Source of the DNA: Mansonella perstans
Lineage: Eukaryota > Nematoda > Chromadorea > Rhabditida > Onchocercidae
NCBI GenBank assembly: GCA_037074765.1
Contig: JBAMDO010000048.1
Location: 1 to 64,000 of the forward strand
Length of the DNA: 64,000 bases
Direction: 5' to 3'
Each line of letters begins with the position of its first letter. Position 1 is the first letter of the stretch. Shown here one piece after another: positions 36,448 through 49,656 of this stretch. Below the pieces are notes generated by a model. The model was given only the letters and a program-made list of their open reading frames with translations, had not been told where the DNA came from and did not search any database. The position numbers and the translations under genes are program-made.

Positions 36448-39002
36448 AGAGGAAAAAGCACACATCTTCTTTTTGTGAGAGTGATTGTTGGACAAATATT
36501 GCCTTGGCTCATATTGAGAGTCCAAATTACCCTCTATCTTTTTCTTCACAAAATGAATCACCCTCTACCAGTTATATGGTAAACCTAGCCTCCATTAGGC
36601 TTCACTTTTTTCTCCCTCTCCCCTCCTCTTCACTAATTGTGATAAACCTTAGATCCATCAGGCCTCACTTTTCATTATATTGATAGAGCAAATGTATATG
36701 AAATGATGAGGAGGGACAGAAGCCTTGTCGAAATTAGAAAAATTGTTCTCTATAATAACCAGTAAAATTTAATGCTAATTTAAATATGGCAAAGTGTTCT
36801 TTCTCTGGCTAGTCTTTTTAAGATGTTAGAGGTTGTTTCAATCAGTTGACCAGTTAAAATTCTTTTGCCCTTTACTCCAATGAGAAAATAATTGTAAGAT
36901 GCACAACATCAACGAAACTCATCAATCAGTCTTTTCTTGTAATGCTACTCTATCAGGCACTCTGTTTTAAAGCTAAATTTTTTGCACTCTTAGTGTCCTA
37001 TTTAATCTTCGAATTAATACGAAATCAAATTGAGCCTATTTATTATGGCTTTTCTTTTCGTTCATTGTAAATTCCTATTAGTTTATCGTGGTGAATATAT
37101 CCCCAATAACTTTCATAATAACCTTATTGCTACATTAGTTGAATGATAGTAAACTTTTCGGTCTATAACCATTTATGGAAGTTTCATTGTTTTTGTAATG
37201 TCAGAAAGAAATACAATAAATCTGACATCACTTTATTGTAAACACTAAGCAATTTCATGTGTTTGTGCTTGTGTGAAAAGATAAGAAAACATTGTGAGGT
37301 TAACAACTACCATTCAAATTCATATTTGAGTTCATAACTTCGCCCATAAATCTGGCAAAAGATGATAAGAACCTCTCACGAATCAAGATATTGTTTAAAG
37401 GACTTCTCAATCATGAACAATTATCATTTACCAACGGCATGCTTTAAACGCGAATTCAGCTCCACCACTAGTTTGATCCTTACACGACACAACTATCTGG
37501 TCACCCAATAGTCACAACACGAGCGAACCGATCCATTAATCAGATGATTACGCTTAACAATTTTTTTATTTAAACTGAATTGAGTGGGATAAAAATTTCC
37601 TGTATAGCTACTTTTCACTATAGGCCAATCGAATTTCGCCCATCACATTTTAGACAGATGAGCACTCCGATATTTTTCTGGAGATTTAGGTAACATGCGG
37701 AAATCTCGCTTTGAAGTAGACGACATTTATTTACGTGATTAAGCTTTGCTTCATTAAAAAATTCAGAACTGATTCTGATAATTCCATTAAAATCTTTTTC
37801 TATAGAGGCGTTAATAATCTCCCACCAATAGTTACTAAACTGATCTTGGGAATACAACAAAAATGCCCATTCGATTCTATCTAATCATGCTAATCCAGGC
37901 GCAATAAAAAACACTGAGTGATTATTGACAATCTTAATTAGCGTTCAAATAATCTCACAGTACCAACATAACTGCAAGAACGTAGCAAACATGTAAAAAT
38001 AGCCGTCTACGATAAGCTGTCCTGCGTTTTGTCCAATTTTGAGATCTTGAAAGAATCAGAAAATCTGTTGTACAATTCATTTTGGCTTACCCACACTACT
38101 GTGTACATCACTGCGGAGATGCTCTAAAGAATCCGAACCGAAACCTGCTACGTTACAGTTATGCAGGAAATTATATTCGGCCTGACAACAAAGCTGTAAT
38201 TGGATACTGCATATCGCACTAAAAATGCTTTCCAAAGCTATATGTCAACACATATAAAAGCTTTATAGTGACATAAAAGAACAACAGACTGCTCAAGATT
38301 ATCAACTACAAGAATTATAGTGCTCAAATAACAGTAACTAATGTAGCTTCTTACATAAGCATCAATAACAGCTACAGTGTTACTGTTACGATTATGTGTT
38401 CAAATGGCAAAGGCTGAACTTTTCGGTCTCTTTGTTATTGTATCATCCAAATAAATTACGAGTTCCCTCCCATTTCAAACTTTGTGCTTCAAAAAAAAGA
38501 CATAGGCAAATCAATATAAGATGGTGAACTTGGGAAGTTGCTATCAATCAACGGTTATAGAAAGTGCTCTGTACTTAAAGTATGCTTCGCCATAAATTGA
38601 GAAATAGAATAGTTGAAGAAAAGGATCGTAGATACATGTTACTGAAAAATAGCAACAACTTTTAGTCTCTTCGTTGGTTAAACTCTCGAAAATATTGATG
38701 AAAATACAATACAATAACGAAAAATAATTGAAGCGTATACTGACTGTCAACTTAAGCTAGCAATCTGAAAACATTGTTGATCAATATAATTTCAAAATGT
38801 TGAAACAAAAACAAAGGCCTACTGATAAGGAATAATGCTATTAATATGAGAGATTCAATAATAACTGAAGTAGACAAAGTGAAATGACCTCTTCAACTGA
38901 GCTCGTGTGACTGGCGATGAAATCCTTTTTCACATGAATCTGAAATTGGAAATTATTAGACATGTACATTTTTTATGCGTTTTTTGCTTTTAGTCGATGC
39001 TT
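32862..39002. other. 6-kb intergenic region upstream of unc-44
   Basis: No gene is supported. The sequence is AT-rich. Around 35,900-36,170 there is a locally less AT-rich stretch with CATCATCATCAT/CAACAACA-type runs on the minus strand. It could be a promoter or untranslated first exon of unc-44, but no splice pairing could be proven. The rest shows short simple repeats and poly(A) tracts (35,669-35,693; 36,406-36,442). The large empty upstream space suits a neuronal gene with complex regulation (inference). Confidence 0.5.
36406..36442. repeat. 37-base poly(A) tract
   Basis: Uninterrupted run of 37 A on the plus strand. No recognisable retroelement body or target-site duplication was seen next to it, so it is called a simple homopolymer. 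Confidence 0.9.
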
Positions 39003-42000
39003 TTAATCGCTGACATCCTGCAGTTTACGAACACGAGTGCATGTGTGCATTCCAGCGGGTCGATGACGAGCGCACAAAGTTTTCCCGCATCTGAAAACAC
39101 AGCGGAGACAAAAAATGTGATGCAAAAAATGATGAAAAACAAACTGATGTTCAAAATATCGCTTACCTGCACTGAAACGCAACTGAAAAGTTGTTTAATT
39201 TGATAGCACATGCACTGCAACGCTGTTGTGACTGGTACCCAATAAGAACTTTCTGCGCTCGTGAAACAGCTGAAGGACGACGAAATGTAGAACATGAAAA
39301 GTTCGCTTCGCTTATACGTCGACGTGGAAGCTCATCATCGCTTGAAGTCACATCTGAGCCCTTCAAGTGAAATTTTCTCTTAATTCAGAGCTATTATTCT
39401 TCCATTCTGCTTGCAACTTGCACTGACCAGCAGTGTTGGAACTGATACTTGTCACCAGAAGGATGAGAGCATCACTACAAACAGCGCATTTATCCGTTAG
39501 CAACTTAGCAACAGATCTCCTTAATTGAAAAGTTGAATTAAAGTCATTCTAATAAAAGCAGTCAGTAGCCACTAATATGAACTGCTCAGATAAAGGCAGC
39601 TTCCTGAAACGTGTGGTGGAAATTACAGGCTGAAATCAGAAAATAATGTTGAATATACAAGATAACTCTTTAAAAACAGTTGCATATTCAACCTTTTACA
39701 AAATGAAGATGAATATCTGTTAAGGTAAAATTATAAAGAATATCATACTCTGTGGTGATGAGAAAGGGTTGCAAGCGGCATTCTTGGTTTGCTTCTGGCT
39801 CGAGTTCTTTGAATAGCTGCGGACCCGTTACCAACTCCATGATGTTTACGGCGTACACGTAATCTAGAAACGGCTGGTTGAAGAATTATATCCTAGAATT
39901 GCTGATGATTACGACTCTGAATTGAAACGGAAAGAGAGCGGGATGTCGGTGGAGAGAACAGAGCGGAAGTAATCAACCTGAATGAGCGTGGAATAAATAT
40001 ACAGCACAGTATTAAAGATACCTTCTGAATTCGTAGCTGAGATCACAAACCATCACTCCAGAGGAGAATTCGGAGCCATCCTCTGAATGAGTATTCAAGT
40101 CTGTGGAAGGCGAAACAGCACGCGATTGCATCATAATAAGCAATCGATCACGAGCAGAATTATTCACTAATTCGCTATGGCAAAGATCTGACGTCTCCTC
40201 TAAAAAAAGAAGTTTGAAAAAAAAGCTGACTACTCCGGAGTCCTTAAAATCTTTGAAAGTAAAACCTTTGCTAGAATTGTGGCGAATTCTTCTATCTCCA
40301 TGTTTTGTTCCAGACAGTGCTGCAGCTTCCAAAATCTAGAATAATTTATATGCTAATGGATATGCTGCAAAATTTTCTAACTACAAATAACAGGTTAGTT
40401 ATATTTCAATAAATGAGCACTTTCTTAAATAAAACCTTGGCAGAAGAGCTGATACCATCGCAAGAACAACTTTTATCATCATCACATTCCGTATCACCAG
40501 CAGAACTTTCTTTGGCACTCGTATCTTCAGGTGCCGAAAGTACTCGCTTCTCCTGGAATCTAAGCAACAGTAGAGCTCCATCATACTACAAATCAAAAAA
40601 AAACTGAAAATGAAGAGACATATGCAGCTTAATTCAGCGCGTTAACACTTTAAAAATCCATAGTAAATCATCTGTATTTTTAATTCATATTTATACCCGA
40701 AATGTTCCAAACACCGTTTGCTTGAGAAAGCAATCTCGCAGTTCCATTAATAGAAAATACAAATTTTTTTTTAATAAGAGAAAGTAGTGAATCTTAGAAA
40801 TGTTGGCTGACGATAGCGCCATAATATATTACAAAAAAAAAAAAGGAGACTGCAAGGAATGAAAAATACTGCTAAAGCAGAATTGTTGTACCAATCATTT
40901 CTTATCAACCAGTCACTTGTTTGTTAGATATATATAACTCTTACCTAGGTAGTAACTAAATTTATACTATGAAATGTCCTTTTTATGATGACGTGAAGTT
41001 AGCACTTACAATCGGTTTCACTGAAGCATTCTGTTTCATCTGCCGTCGCAGCTCGCACATTTGGAATAAGGTTCGACGATTTTCATCCAAATTCTGTTCA
41101 TCAAAGAAACATAATCCTTCCCAACAATCTTCTTCATTCCTGCAACCATAAGGATCCTACAACTTCAACTTTTGCAAATGCTTAAGCATATTTCTGAAAG
41201 ATCTTTTTACTTCAACATATAAACAGGAAAAGGTTTTCAGAGGCTCAAGACTAAAGTTTACCAATAACTATCACGCCATATAGCCGTTACAAGTACAACA
41301 TGAAAAATGCTAAGAAGAAAGAAAACTAACTGTTCAGCTGGCACAGCACATGGAACTACAGCAAGTTTTTCAGGAACTGCTAATGCCAAAGGTCCTGATC
41401 GCGTGATGATTACTAGACGCACCAGTGAGTTATTTCGGATACCAAGTTCATAAAGCAATGTTTGTCCACACAATTCCGATAACGACAAATCGTTGAAAAT
41501 TAGACCTTGATGATATGGGAAGAGACCTGTGCGATGCCAGATTTTCATCTAAAGTTCGCGAACTCTGAAGCTAGCGTAGCTATCAAAAATTACGACGTTT
41601 ACATAGAAAACACACACGAGAGAACAAAACTTTTGGGAGTTTAGGAATTCTATATCAGAAGTTCATAGATTTTTGTTACCAGATAAATTCTGTCAAATAA
41701 AAAAAAAAGTATACTGTTTGGGGTAAACAGTATATGAGTAAGGAGACCAGTTATGGTTTTATTCTACGAAGTGACTGTAGCTTATTAACATCAACATAAC
41801 CAGTACCTTTGATCCATACAAAAAAAAAACCGATATGTCCAAGCATATTCCGGAATCTGACATTGGCTTTAGTTGACATACAAATAATACTTCAAACAGT
41901 GATAACTTTAGAGTATGAGGGGAGCCAAATTACCTTTAAACTGTCAACAGTTTCGCATAATGTTACACTCTGCTCCCATTTGTGCCCAGTTACTGATGAA

Positions 42001-42089
42001 ATTAATATTATGAAGTCTTTCGTACCGTTGTAATTTGTCGGTGAATTAGTATGCTTGCTGCTAACAGTACCCTCATCATTTGACGACAT
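39003..42089 (-). CDS. Ubiquitin-like and AN1-type zinc finger protein (ZFAND4-like)
   Basis: Exons: 42089-41934, 41548-41331, 41156-41010, 40585-40436, 40335-40022, 39863-39749, 39378-39167, 39090-39003 (stop TAA), about 466 residues. The first two exons give a ubiquitin-like fold (DFIILISSVTGHKWEQSV, ETVDSLK, then LIFNDLSLSE and ELGIRNNSLVRLVI). The last two give a complete AN1 finger: RCSAC, FQC-R-C, KTLCARH and MHTC, matching C-x2-C ... C-x1-C-x4-C-x2-H-x5-H-x1-C. A ubiquitin-like N-terminus with a C-terminal AN1 finger is the ZFAND4/ANUBL1 arrangement, a poorly studied, probably ubiquitin-pathway family. The middle is acidic and low complexity. One junction (41331 to 41156) is out of phase by two bases, so a micro-exon, another donor or an error is likely there. 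An acceptor (ATTTCAG) lies just before the ATG. Confidence 0.8.
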
Positions 42090-43941
42090 CACTGATATCC
42101 TGAAATTCATTAACAGTGCTGTACTTATCGATATGATATAGCAAAAATATCCCAAATAGCTTTCAAATAATGTACCAAACAAATTACATCACATCTCTCA
42201 TTTATCCTTCTTTCTTTCATCCTTTTAGAAGTTTTTTTTTTTTTTTTTTTTTTTTTTGATTTTGTTTTATGTTTAATATAAGTTCTTTTAGAGACTCAAT
42301 GAGCACTATTTTTTTTTTAGATATCAAAACAAAAAAATAAAATTAAAATATTTTACAAAAAAATTAAAGTAAAAAACTAAAAAAAAAAAAAAAATAGAAA
42401 AAAAAAAAGAAATCAAAAAAAAAAAAAAAACACCCTTATTCCGATTTTTTCAGCAAAATTTTGAAAAAAAAAAAAACAAAATTCTCTACTGCTATAAAAT
42501 TTCATACAACCACTATGACAAAACTGTACGTTTTTGTTAACAATTCAAAAATTGTTAACAATTAAAAATATGCCAATCAATTTGCTTTTTCATGCTCACC
42601 AACCTGTTTGTTGTAACTTATCTTGAAATGAATAAATGCAAAAATTTCACTTCTTTTATACACCAACCAACCGCTAAATACTGAACAACCACACTACTAA
42701 CTGCCAATTTAAACAATAAGTTGGAATGGATGTGATTGGGTGAACGAGCGTTTTTTTTTTTTTTTTTTCAAATGAATTCCGCCTTTCTCCTTTCGCACAC
42801 ATTGCATTCGGGCACATTTGGGTTGATACGAACTTTGAAAATTTGAAATTTTTAAATCTTTCCTCGTTTTCCTCACTTCCGGAAGTTGTTGCGATGTAAT
42901 GTATGATTGAGAATTTTGCACAAAATTATATATACTCAAATTTTTTATAATTATTATTTTATTAATTGAGATTTTTTTCTTTTAAATTGTTGGTCGTACT
43001 AATTTCTTTTTTTTTCTCCAATACTATTACTGATTATGATTTTATTGTAGAATGTGCTCAGATAATTCAATCTATGAAGCATCTTTAATTGATCTTTCAT
43101 GGAACATAATTTCTTAAAATGAGCATAAACTTCCTAAATTCATTCAATCATAGCACATTCTGATGATGAAGTACAGTAATTTGAACAACTTTAATTTAGA
43201 GAAATGAATAAATAAATATGCGTACGTGTAAAGTTCATCGGTTTATAATTTATATATTCTCTTTACAAATTTTGAAAGTTTTAAAGTATCATATCGGATA
43301 TGCTTTTTCCTATTGAAAATTCTTATGACAAACGTATTTTTGAGTGTTCAAAGATATAATATACCTATTTTTTTCTTACTTCCTTTAATATATCTGCTTT
43401 TGTTCTACATTTTAGAAATTAAAATGAAAATATGAAATGAAAAGGTTATTATTAAGAAAATTCTCCGTTATTAAAATTTAATTTGGAATATGCTCCTTGT
43501 TGAAAATTTCATTTGCTATTTTCCTTTTTCTTTCGTTCTAAATAATAGTTTCTAGATAAATATCAGATAATGAAAGGTTATGATATGATAGTATTAAATT
43601 GCTCATGGAAATACATGTTTTTACTAACGAATATATGAAAAACACAACTGATTGATCACATGCGACAAGTGCGCTTAGTAGATGAAAAAGGAACTATGCG
43701 AAGTTTACAAGAATTTTATTTCACTTCTTTGTGTTATAGGATGAAATATTCCCTTATTCCTTTTCATGCACTGTTCCTTTTATTTTGCGGTAAAATTGCA
43801 ATATGAGAATATTTTGTTTACATACATGTACGACGAGAATATATTTTTTTGCACAAGTTGATTTCATAGATATAAAGAAAGAGTTGGTAAAATAAGATGG
43901 CAGCGATTTTGCTGTATCTCCTGAAGCTATAGAAACAATGT
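42090..43941. other. Intergenic, homopolymer-rich
   Basis: Between the ZFAND4-like gene and sfrp-1 there is no supported gene. 42230-42475 is a mosaic of long T and A runs (tttttttttttttttttttt, aaaaaaaaaaaaaa and mixed A/G). A possible sfrp-1 poly(A) signal (AATAAA on the minus strand) lies at 43779-43784, 158 bases past its stop. Confidence 0.6.
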
Positions 43942-46707
43942 TCAATGGCCTTTAAAATGCAAACTTCGGCGATAAGCACTTTCTCTTATCTCCCTTCCTA
44001 GAGATTGGCAATTCAATTTACGGAAGCTTCGAATGGCTCTCTTGAAAGGCTGAAAATGAATTATTGAATTATTCCGGAATATCACAACTATTAATATGAA
44101 AAATTATGAAGATACTTTATCTTTCAAAATCTACAGCAATGATAACCTATATTTTACAACATCTCACGGCTAAGACATTTGTATCCTCTTGCATTATTTT
44201 AATTAATATATTAATAAAGATAGGCATTTTGTATACTCGAAATTTTATCCTTATTAACTATTAATAAGCATGAATCATTCAATACGAAGCTATTAACCTT
44301 GTCAGTATTTCTCCAAGGCAGTATCAAATTTGCAGTAAAATCGCCTCTATCATTTTGATCAGCCATGATCAGAAAACGTAAATCTCCCGTTGCGCTCAAA
44401 TGGCAAGGACACCCGCGATTAGCGGAAAAATAAATGACTGTATCTCGACCTACCGACCTGAAAAATGATTTACTGAATAAATGTTGGCATTGTTTTACAT
44501 GGACTATACCTTTGTACAGAACTGCAAAAAAAAGCAAGTCTGTACGTCTAGTTAATTAGTATAAAATAAATTTATTTAGAATGACCTCCTCGATTCATTC
44601 TTAGCACTTTTCAAGTTTTATTTTGAATACATCTAACATTACAAGTTTGTATATCAATTCGACCTGAACACGTAATCTACTACTTGAAATGCCCTGTACG
44701 CTGTTTCATAGCATGCTTCAATCACTTTCGGCATAATTTCGCCTTTTTAATTCCGATAATTAGCTCCAATTATCTTTTTTGATTCCATATTACTTCTGTT
44801 GTGTAAAGATCTCTTTCAGCTACTGAATCTGCTGATTTACATGCGAACCGTTTTGTTCCCTTTCTAATGTAGTCTATACAACTGACCACTGTTAAATTTA
44901 TTGGTGGCTAAATGTTGCCCAATTCCATCGATTAATTTATTAGTTGCACCTTTATCTGAGAAGAGATACCTTGGCCTTCACTGCTTGGAAAATAGATATG
45001 GAATGGATGGGAAGAAAATTTTGAAAGTGATAAGATGATAACGCTTTTAAATGAAGAAACCGTAGAAATTATTTCCAAAAACAAAAACGGACCTGCGCCG
45101 ATCCGATCTTTTAAGCGATCGTGCCTTTCGCACACTCACGGATGATTTATTGATACCTCCGATTCGTACTTTCACTACTGTAATATCATTTTTTTTTTTT
45201 TTTCGAATTGTTTACGAATAATCAAAATTGTACTCTTAATAAAGTTACTAATCCTGATATTAATATTCGATTTAAATATGCACTCTATCTTTGAGTCAAA
45301 TTCTCCAATTTCCATAACTTGGAGCATTTCAATTTTATTATACTAGAAGCGCAATTATAATTTGCCAAGCACTCTTTTAAGATTTATACTGCAACAGGAT
45401 GGAACTGCATTTAGAAATTGAGCAAACTCATATGATGGGAGAAAATGAGAATGAGGCTTACAAAGATCAAATGAAACTAAAGATGAGAAGGTTTTCAAAA
45501 AGCAGAAGGATGTGAAATGGAAACCTATTTGAGAACGACAATAATGATCGAGTATATTCTCGTATGTGCTGACCTGACTGCACGATGAACACGTATCACT
45601 AAGGTCTGAAAATATGACGAGCTGAGATATCAATCGGTGAACGATGAAAGAATGCCGCCTGACAGCTCGTCAACACGCGGCACCCTTAGTAATATTGCGC
45701 TTGCCTTTGCTATTCATCCTGTCACTAGCAGCCCAATTCCAACCCCCAATCCTAAGTCTGAGCTCTTCTAACAAATCCCCAAAGGCAACTATCCATTACA
45801 TTACCCACTTTCCTAATCTCATTCGAAATAATTGATGAACGGGTCTGCTGAGAACATGCACTGTATATCTTGCATATTAAAAATAGCCAAGTTAAAACAG
45901 ACTTGTTGCTTTCTCCGAGACAGCACCAACGCACATGTCGTTATCCTTCGGGTATTTATTGCAAGATAGCATTTCTGGCCATGGAAAACCGTATTGTCGC
46001 ATTCTGCTTTCACATCCCTGAAATTCTATTTTGATACTTCAATTTTCATTTCTTTTTCAAATTTTCAACTTCAAAAAACATTAAGGGAAATTAGACCTGT
46101 TGAACAGCAGTGCATAAAGACTGACATGGCAATATTTCGCGATCCATTGTTGCCAAGCAAACTGGTGCAAACAATGAACATAGGAATAGCTGAAATACAA
46201 TTGATTAAAAGCAATCTATAGTGAATACCGAACCAAATTATCCGGAACCAAATTATATTCGACCTAATTTAAATGAATACAAGACCTGTGTATCTGGATG
46301 ACAGTTTAGGCGATGTAATGGTATCCATGGGGCTGCTTGCTCTATTACTTCATCTACTGTTTCATGCTCTAACAAATTTGGTAAACGCATTTTTGAGTAC
46401 TGAAAATTATTGATGAATTTATTAATATAGTGCAGTAAGGTATATTGTTAAAGAAGAACTAATAGTTATGAAGACTTTTTTTTTTATATTGGAAATGGCG
46501 GTAATATAGGTTGAAATAATGAAAAATTTCAACTATATGATTTTCTATGCTGCTTACTTGTATACCGTAACAAAGTGTCAGGTTTCTAGGTATGTCCACA
46601 CATTTTGGTGCGGAAGGTCGATCAGACGTGAGCATTGCCCATGACTCGGAAATATAAGCGTAGGTCCCAATAGGAAGGAAAAGCAGAAGCAACTCGTTCA
46701 GTGCCAT
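43942..46707 (-). CDS. sfrp-1: Secreted Frizzled-related protein, Wnt modulator (301 aa)
   Basis: Exons, all in phase: 46707-46558, 46399-46286, 46189-46097, 46017-45903, 45605-45525, 45177-45093, 44457-44298, 44049-43942 (906 nt). A signal peptide (MALNELLLLFLPIGTYAY) is followed by a Frizzled cysteine-rich domain with all ten Cys, seen in CVDIPRNLTLCYGI, YSKMRLPNLLEHETVDEVIE, APWIPLHRLNCHPDTQ, CSLFAPVCLATMDREILPCQ and GFPWPEMLSCNKYP. A netrin-like (NTR) module with six Cys comes next (TCSSCSQVSTYENILDHYC, FSANRGCPCHLSATGDLRF), then a very basic tail. This order defines sFRPs, which bind Wnts outside the cell; C. elegans sfrp-1 shapes anterior Wnt signalling and neuroblast migration. The start was chosen at the ATG beginning the hydrophobic leader. 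Nothing is missing. Confidence 0.95.
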
Positions 46708-49656
46708 CAGTCCGGACAAGACTAGTCTATTGGTGCACTATCTTTCAATCAGTACCGCCCACTTCGACAAATGTTTGTCCAATCACAGTTTGTTGATGGT
46801 GCTTTTCAACAATATCCTTGTGAGCATCAAAATTCCTTCATCAGTGATACTTTATTCTGGTCTTCAAAAATTCCTCGATAAGGGAATATACGCGCTTCGC
46901 ATTATTACATATTTAACAAAAGAAATACATAATTGCTTATCATTCAATAGTTTAATTATTTAATTCTTATCAATTTTATGAAATAGTATAGCTAAAGTGT
47001 ATTAAAATCTAATATATTATAATGATTAAGGAAAGAGATTGAATAACTGATTAATTATTGCAATAACATTTACAGACACTGTACACATCCATAACTCAAT
47101 AATAATCTAAATACAGTTTATCAACAATATTGATAGTTCACAGTAACTTGCACCAAAGCATCTATTATATATAATATCTATTATATTATCTCGTCTACAG
47201 ATTCCCTGTACATCATATTCAGTATCACTAGAAGCCATATATGAGGAAAGTTAATAACAACAATAACCAGTTTGTACTGGCTACTTTATGCTTACATTGA
47301 TATCATTTCCCTATTCATATCTATAAGTATATCGTACATTGTCAACCAAATATGCATATATCAAATTATTTATGAAAATTATTTTTAACTCTTATTTTAT
47401 GCTGCTTTCATTTTCACTTTTAAGCATTTTCATCATATCATTGAAATTTGCACTGCTTGATATTGTTTAATCAAATTTCCAAGAAATGTTAAAGTATAAG
47501 ATAAGGATTGATCATGTAGCCAAAAAAATTTATTGCCGAAATTTCTTACACAAATTCATTCGCCACCTTTTGGACAATATATATATTTGCGTAGAAATTT
47601 GACGATCAAAGTGTTCAATGTTTTCTTGACACTAATATTTAATAACTTATTTCTGTCCAAAATATGCACTGTTAAAGTTGCTGCACAAATGGACCTATGT
47701 AAATATAAGATCATTAAATGTAAGATCATCTCATATTAAGCTTCACGACTTTATTTTTTCTAAATTTACAAAACTATCTTATTTATTCCTTCAATGATAA
47801 GCTTAACAACGTGCTTTTCATGATGTAAGTATTTATTAATTTTGATTCTTTTAAAAGTTACAACAATATTCTGTATTTCAATTTCTATAAATGTTAAATT
47901 ATATTTTCAGTTTTTCAGTATATGATTTCAATTTCCGTGAAACCTATTTGAACTCATTTGTACATCAAATATTCAAAGTGAGATTATGTCCTTTTTAGTT
48001 CCAATACCATTTTTTTTTTTAATATACTATTCGTATAAAGTAAGTTTTGAAACAGTTTTAATGAGTTTTTTTTCTACAATTAATTTCTATAACAATCTAA
48101 TTTTTCTATTACATTTTGCAAAATAAGAACGAGATGGGTCTCCCACTCGATCTTTGCCTCTCTGCGTTTCTGTAGCATACTGTACCTAGTAACTACAAAT
48201 TGCCACAAAGCTATTTCATTAAAACCCTCTATCAGCGTTGCACAAAGTTACTTCTCATCACTTACTGCTATGCCATCCTGCATTTGGTGTAAGGCGGGTA
48301 TTTGTTGGGAAAAGACGGTTGTTTTGCAGTACTAAGTGCATTGAGTATGAATTCAGTTGAAATTTTGCGTGATTCTATTTGACGTAACCTTAATCCTGAA
48401 ATATAAGTTTTATGATATTTTAATTTATCACTGATATGAGTTTATTATGTTTGTGTATACTGTTCACTGCATAGCAGGACAATCAGTAGTACTACGTTAT
48501 TTATTTTCCATCAGAATTACTATTTATAGTGTATATAATAGTCAGAATGTAAGACTTTGTTTGACAGAATATAAGACTTTGAGGAGATGCGGAAAAAATC
48601 CTAAATAAATTAGCTGGTAGAATGTCCATTTCAGGACTTGTAGATTTTAATGATGATCTGTCAGTGTCCCTCGAATATCTATGTGGTTTCGTAGTGATAG
48701 AGATTAGTAGTGATTATGACGATTAACCCGCACAATTATTTTTCCGATGTGATTAAAATCACTTCTATCAGTAAGCATTTTATTCCAAATTTTGCAGGTT
48801 GTGTAGTAAATTCATATCGGAGATTTCACGGTATATGTGTGATTACGACCATTTCTCCAACAATCCCTATATTAATATTCTCGACATCCAGTAGTAATTT
48901 ATATATATCGTCTAATATCAAAATGTACGTTGAGCGTATGAAAGGAGTTTTTTTTTTTTTGTTTCTAAACAAGTACTGGTACGAAATACTGTTTGTTATT
49001 TCGATTGCTACGTCTGGAACTGAGACAACATTCTCGATATCCAGTTGCAACAAACAATGTCATCATTTTTATTCTGGCTTGTTTATTCATCCTAGACGCA
49101 AATTGATTTATTGCTTGAACAAAAATAAAGAGTAAATAATATATATTAAATAATAATAATAATAATATATATGCGGTATTGAGTAGTTAGCTACATATTA
49201 GGTAATATAAGATGAGGCATTAAAATTGCAGTGTGAAAATGCCCATAATGATTCGGTAGACAATAAACTGGAATATCTCAAAAAACTGTTATGCGAAGTT
49301 GTTCAGGATTTTTTCAGTTCGGAGTGTTTTTAAATACCGTAATAAGGATCGAATGTCAAAACCAATTTTTAGTGTTGTTGTGGCATGTTTGGTAACGTTT
49401 GGATGGGAAATAAAATTAATAGTTGTGACATTGTGGATAGTCTGCACTGTTTAAGGTAGTATGTGATGCACGTGTTCGTCATATTTTGACGTGGACAAAC
49501 TGATATTTGCTAGTTGTTTGTTCTCTCATTGTTGCTGTTTTTCTGTATAATCCAACAAACTAACAAATGGTTCAATATTAGTGAAAATTTTAGATGTTTT
49601 AGCTTTTGGCGAGCTGTTGCGATAACGGTGCCAGAGATAAACAATTATCGAATCCC
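46708..49656. other. Divergent intergenic region between sfrp-1 and the HMG-box gene
   Basis: 2.9 kb with no supported gene. Both flanking genes are transcribed away from it, so it should hold both promoters, but I recognise no motif. A plus-strand open frame at 48710-49135 lacks protein-like composition. Simple AT repeats occur near 47,160-47,200 and 49,136-49,172. Confidence 0.6.

Noticed and set aside
36367..36582. Open frames containing poly-Phe or poly-Lys across the 37-base A run
   Set aside because: Produced by the homopolymer; composition is not protein-like.
48710..49135. Plus-strand open frame of 141 codons in the sfrp-1 / HMG-box gap
   Set aside because: AT-driven composition, homopolymer Phe run, no domain, no splice context.
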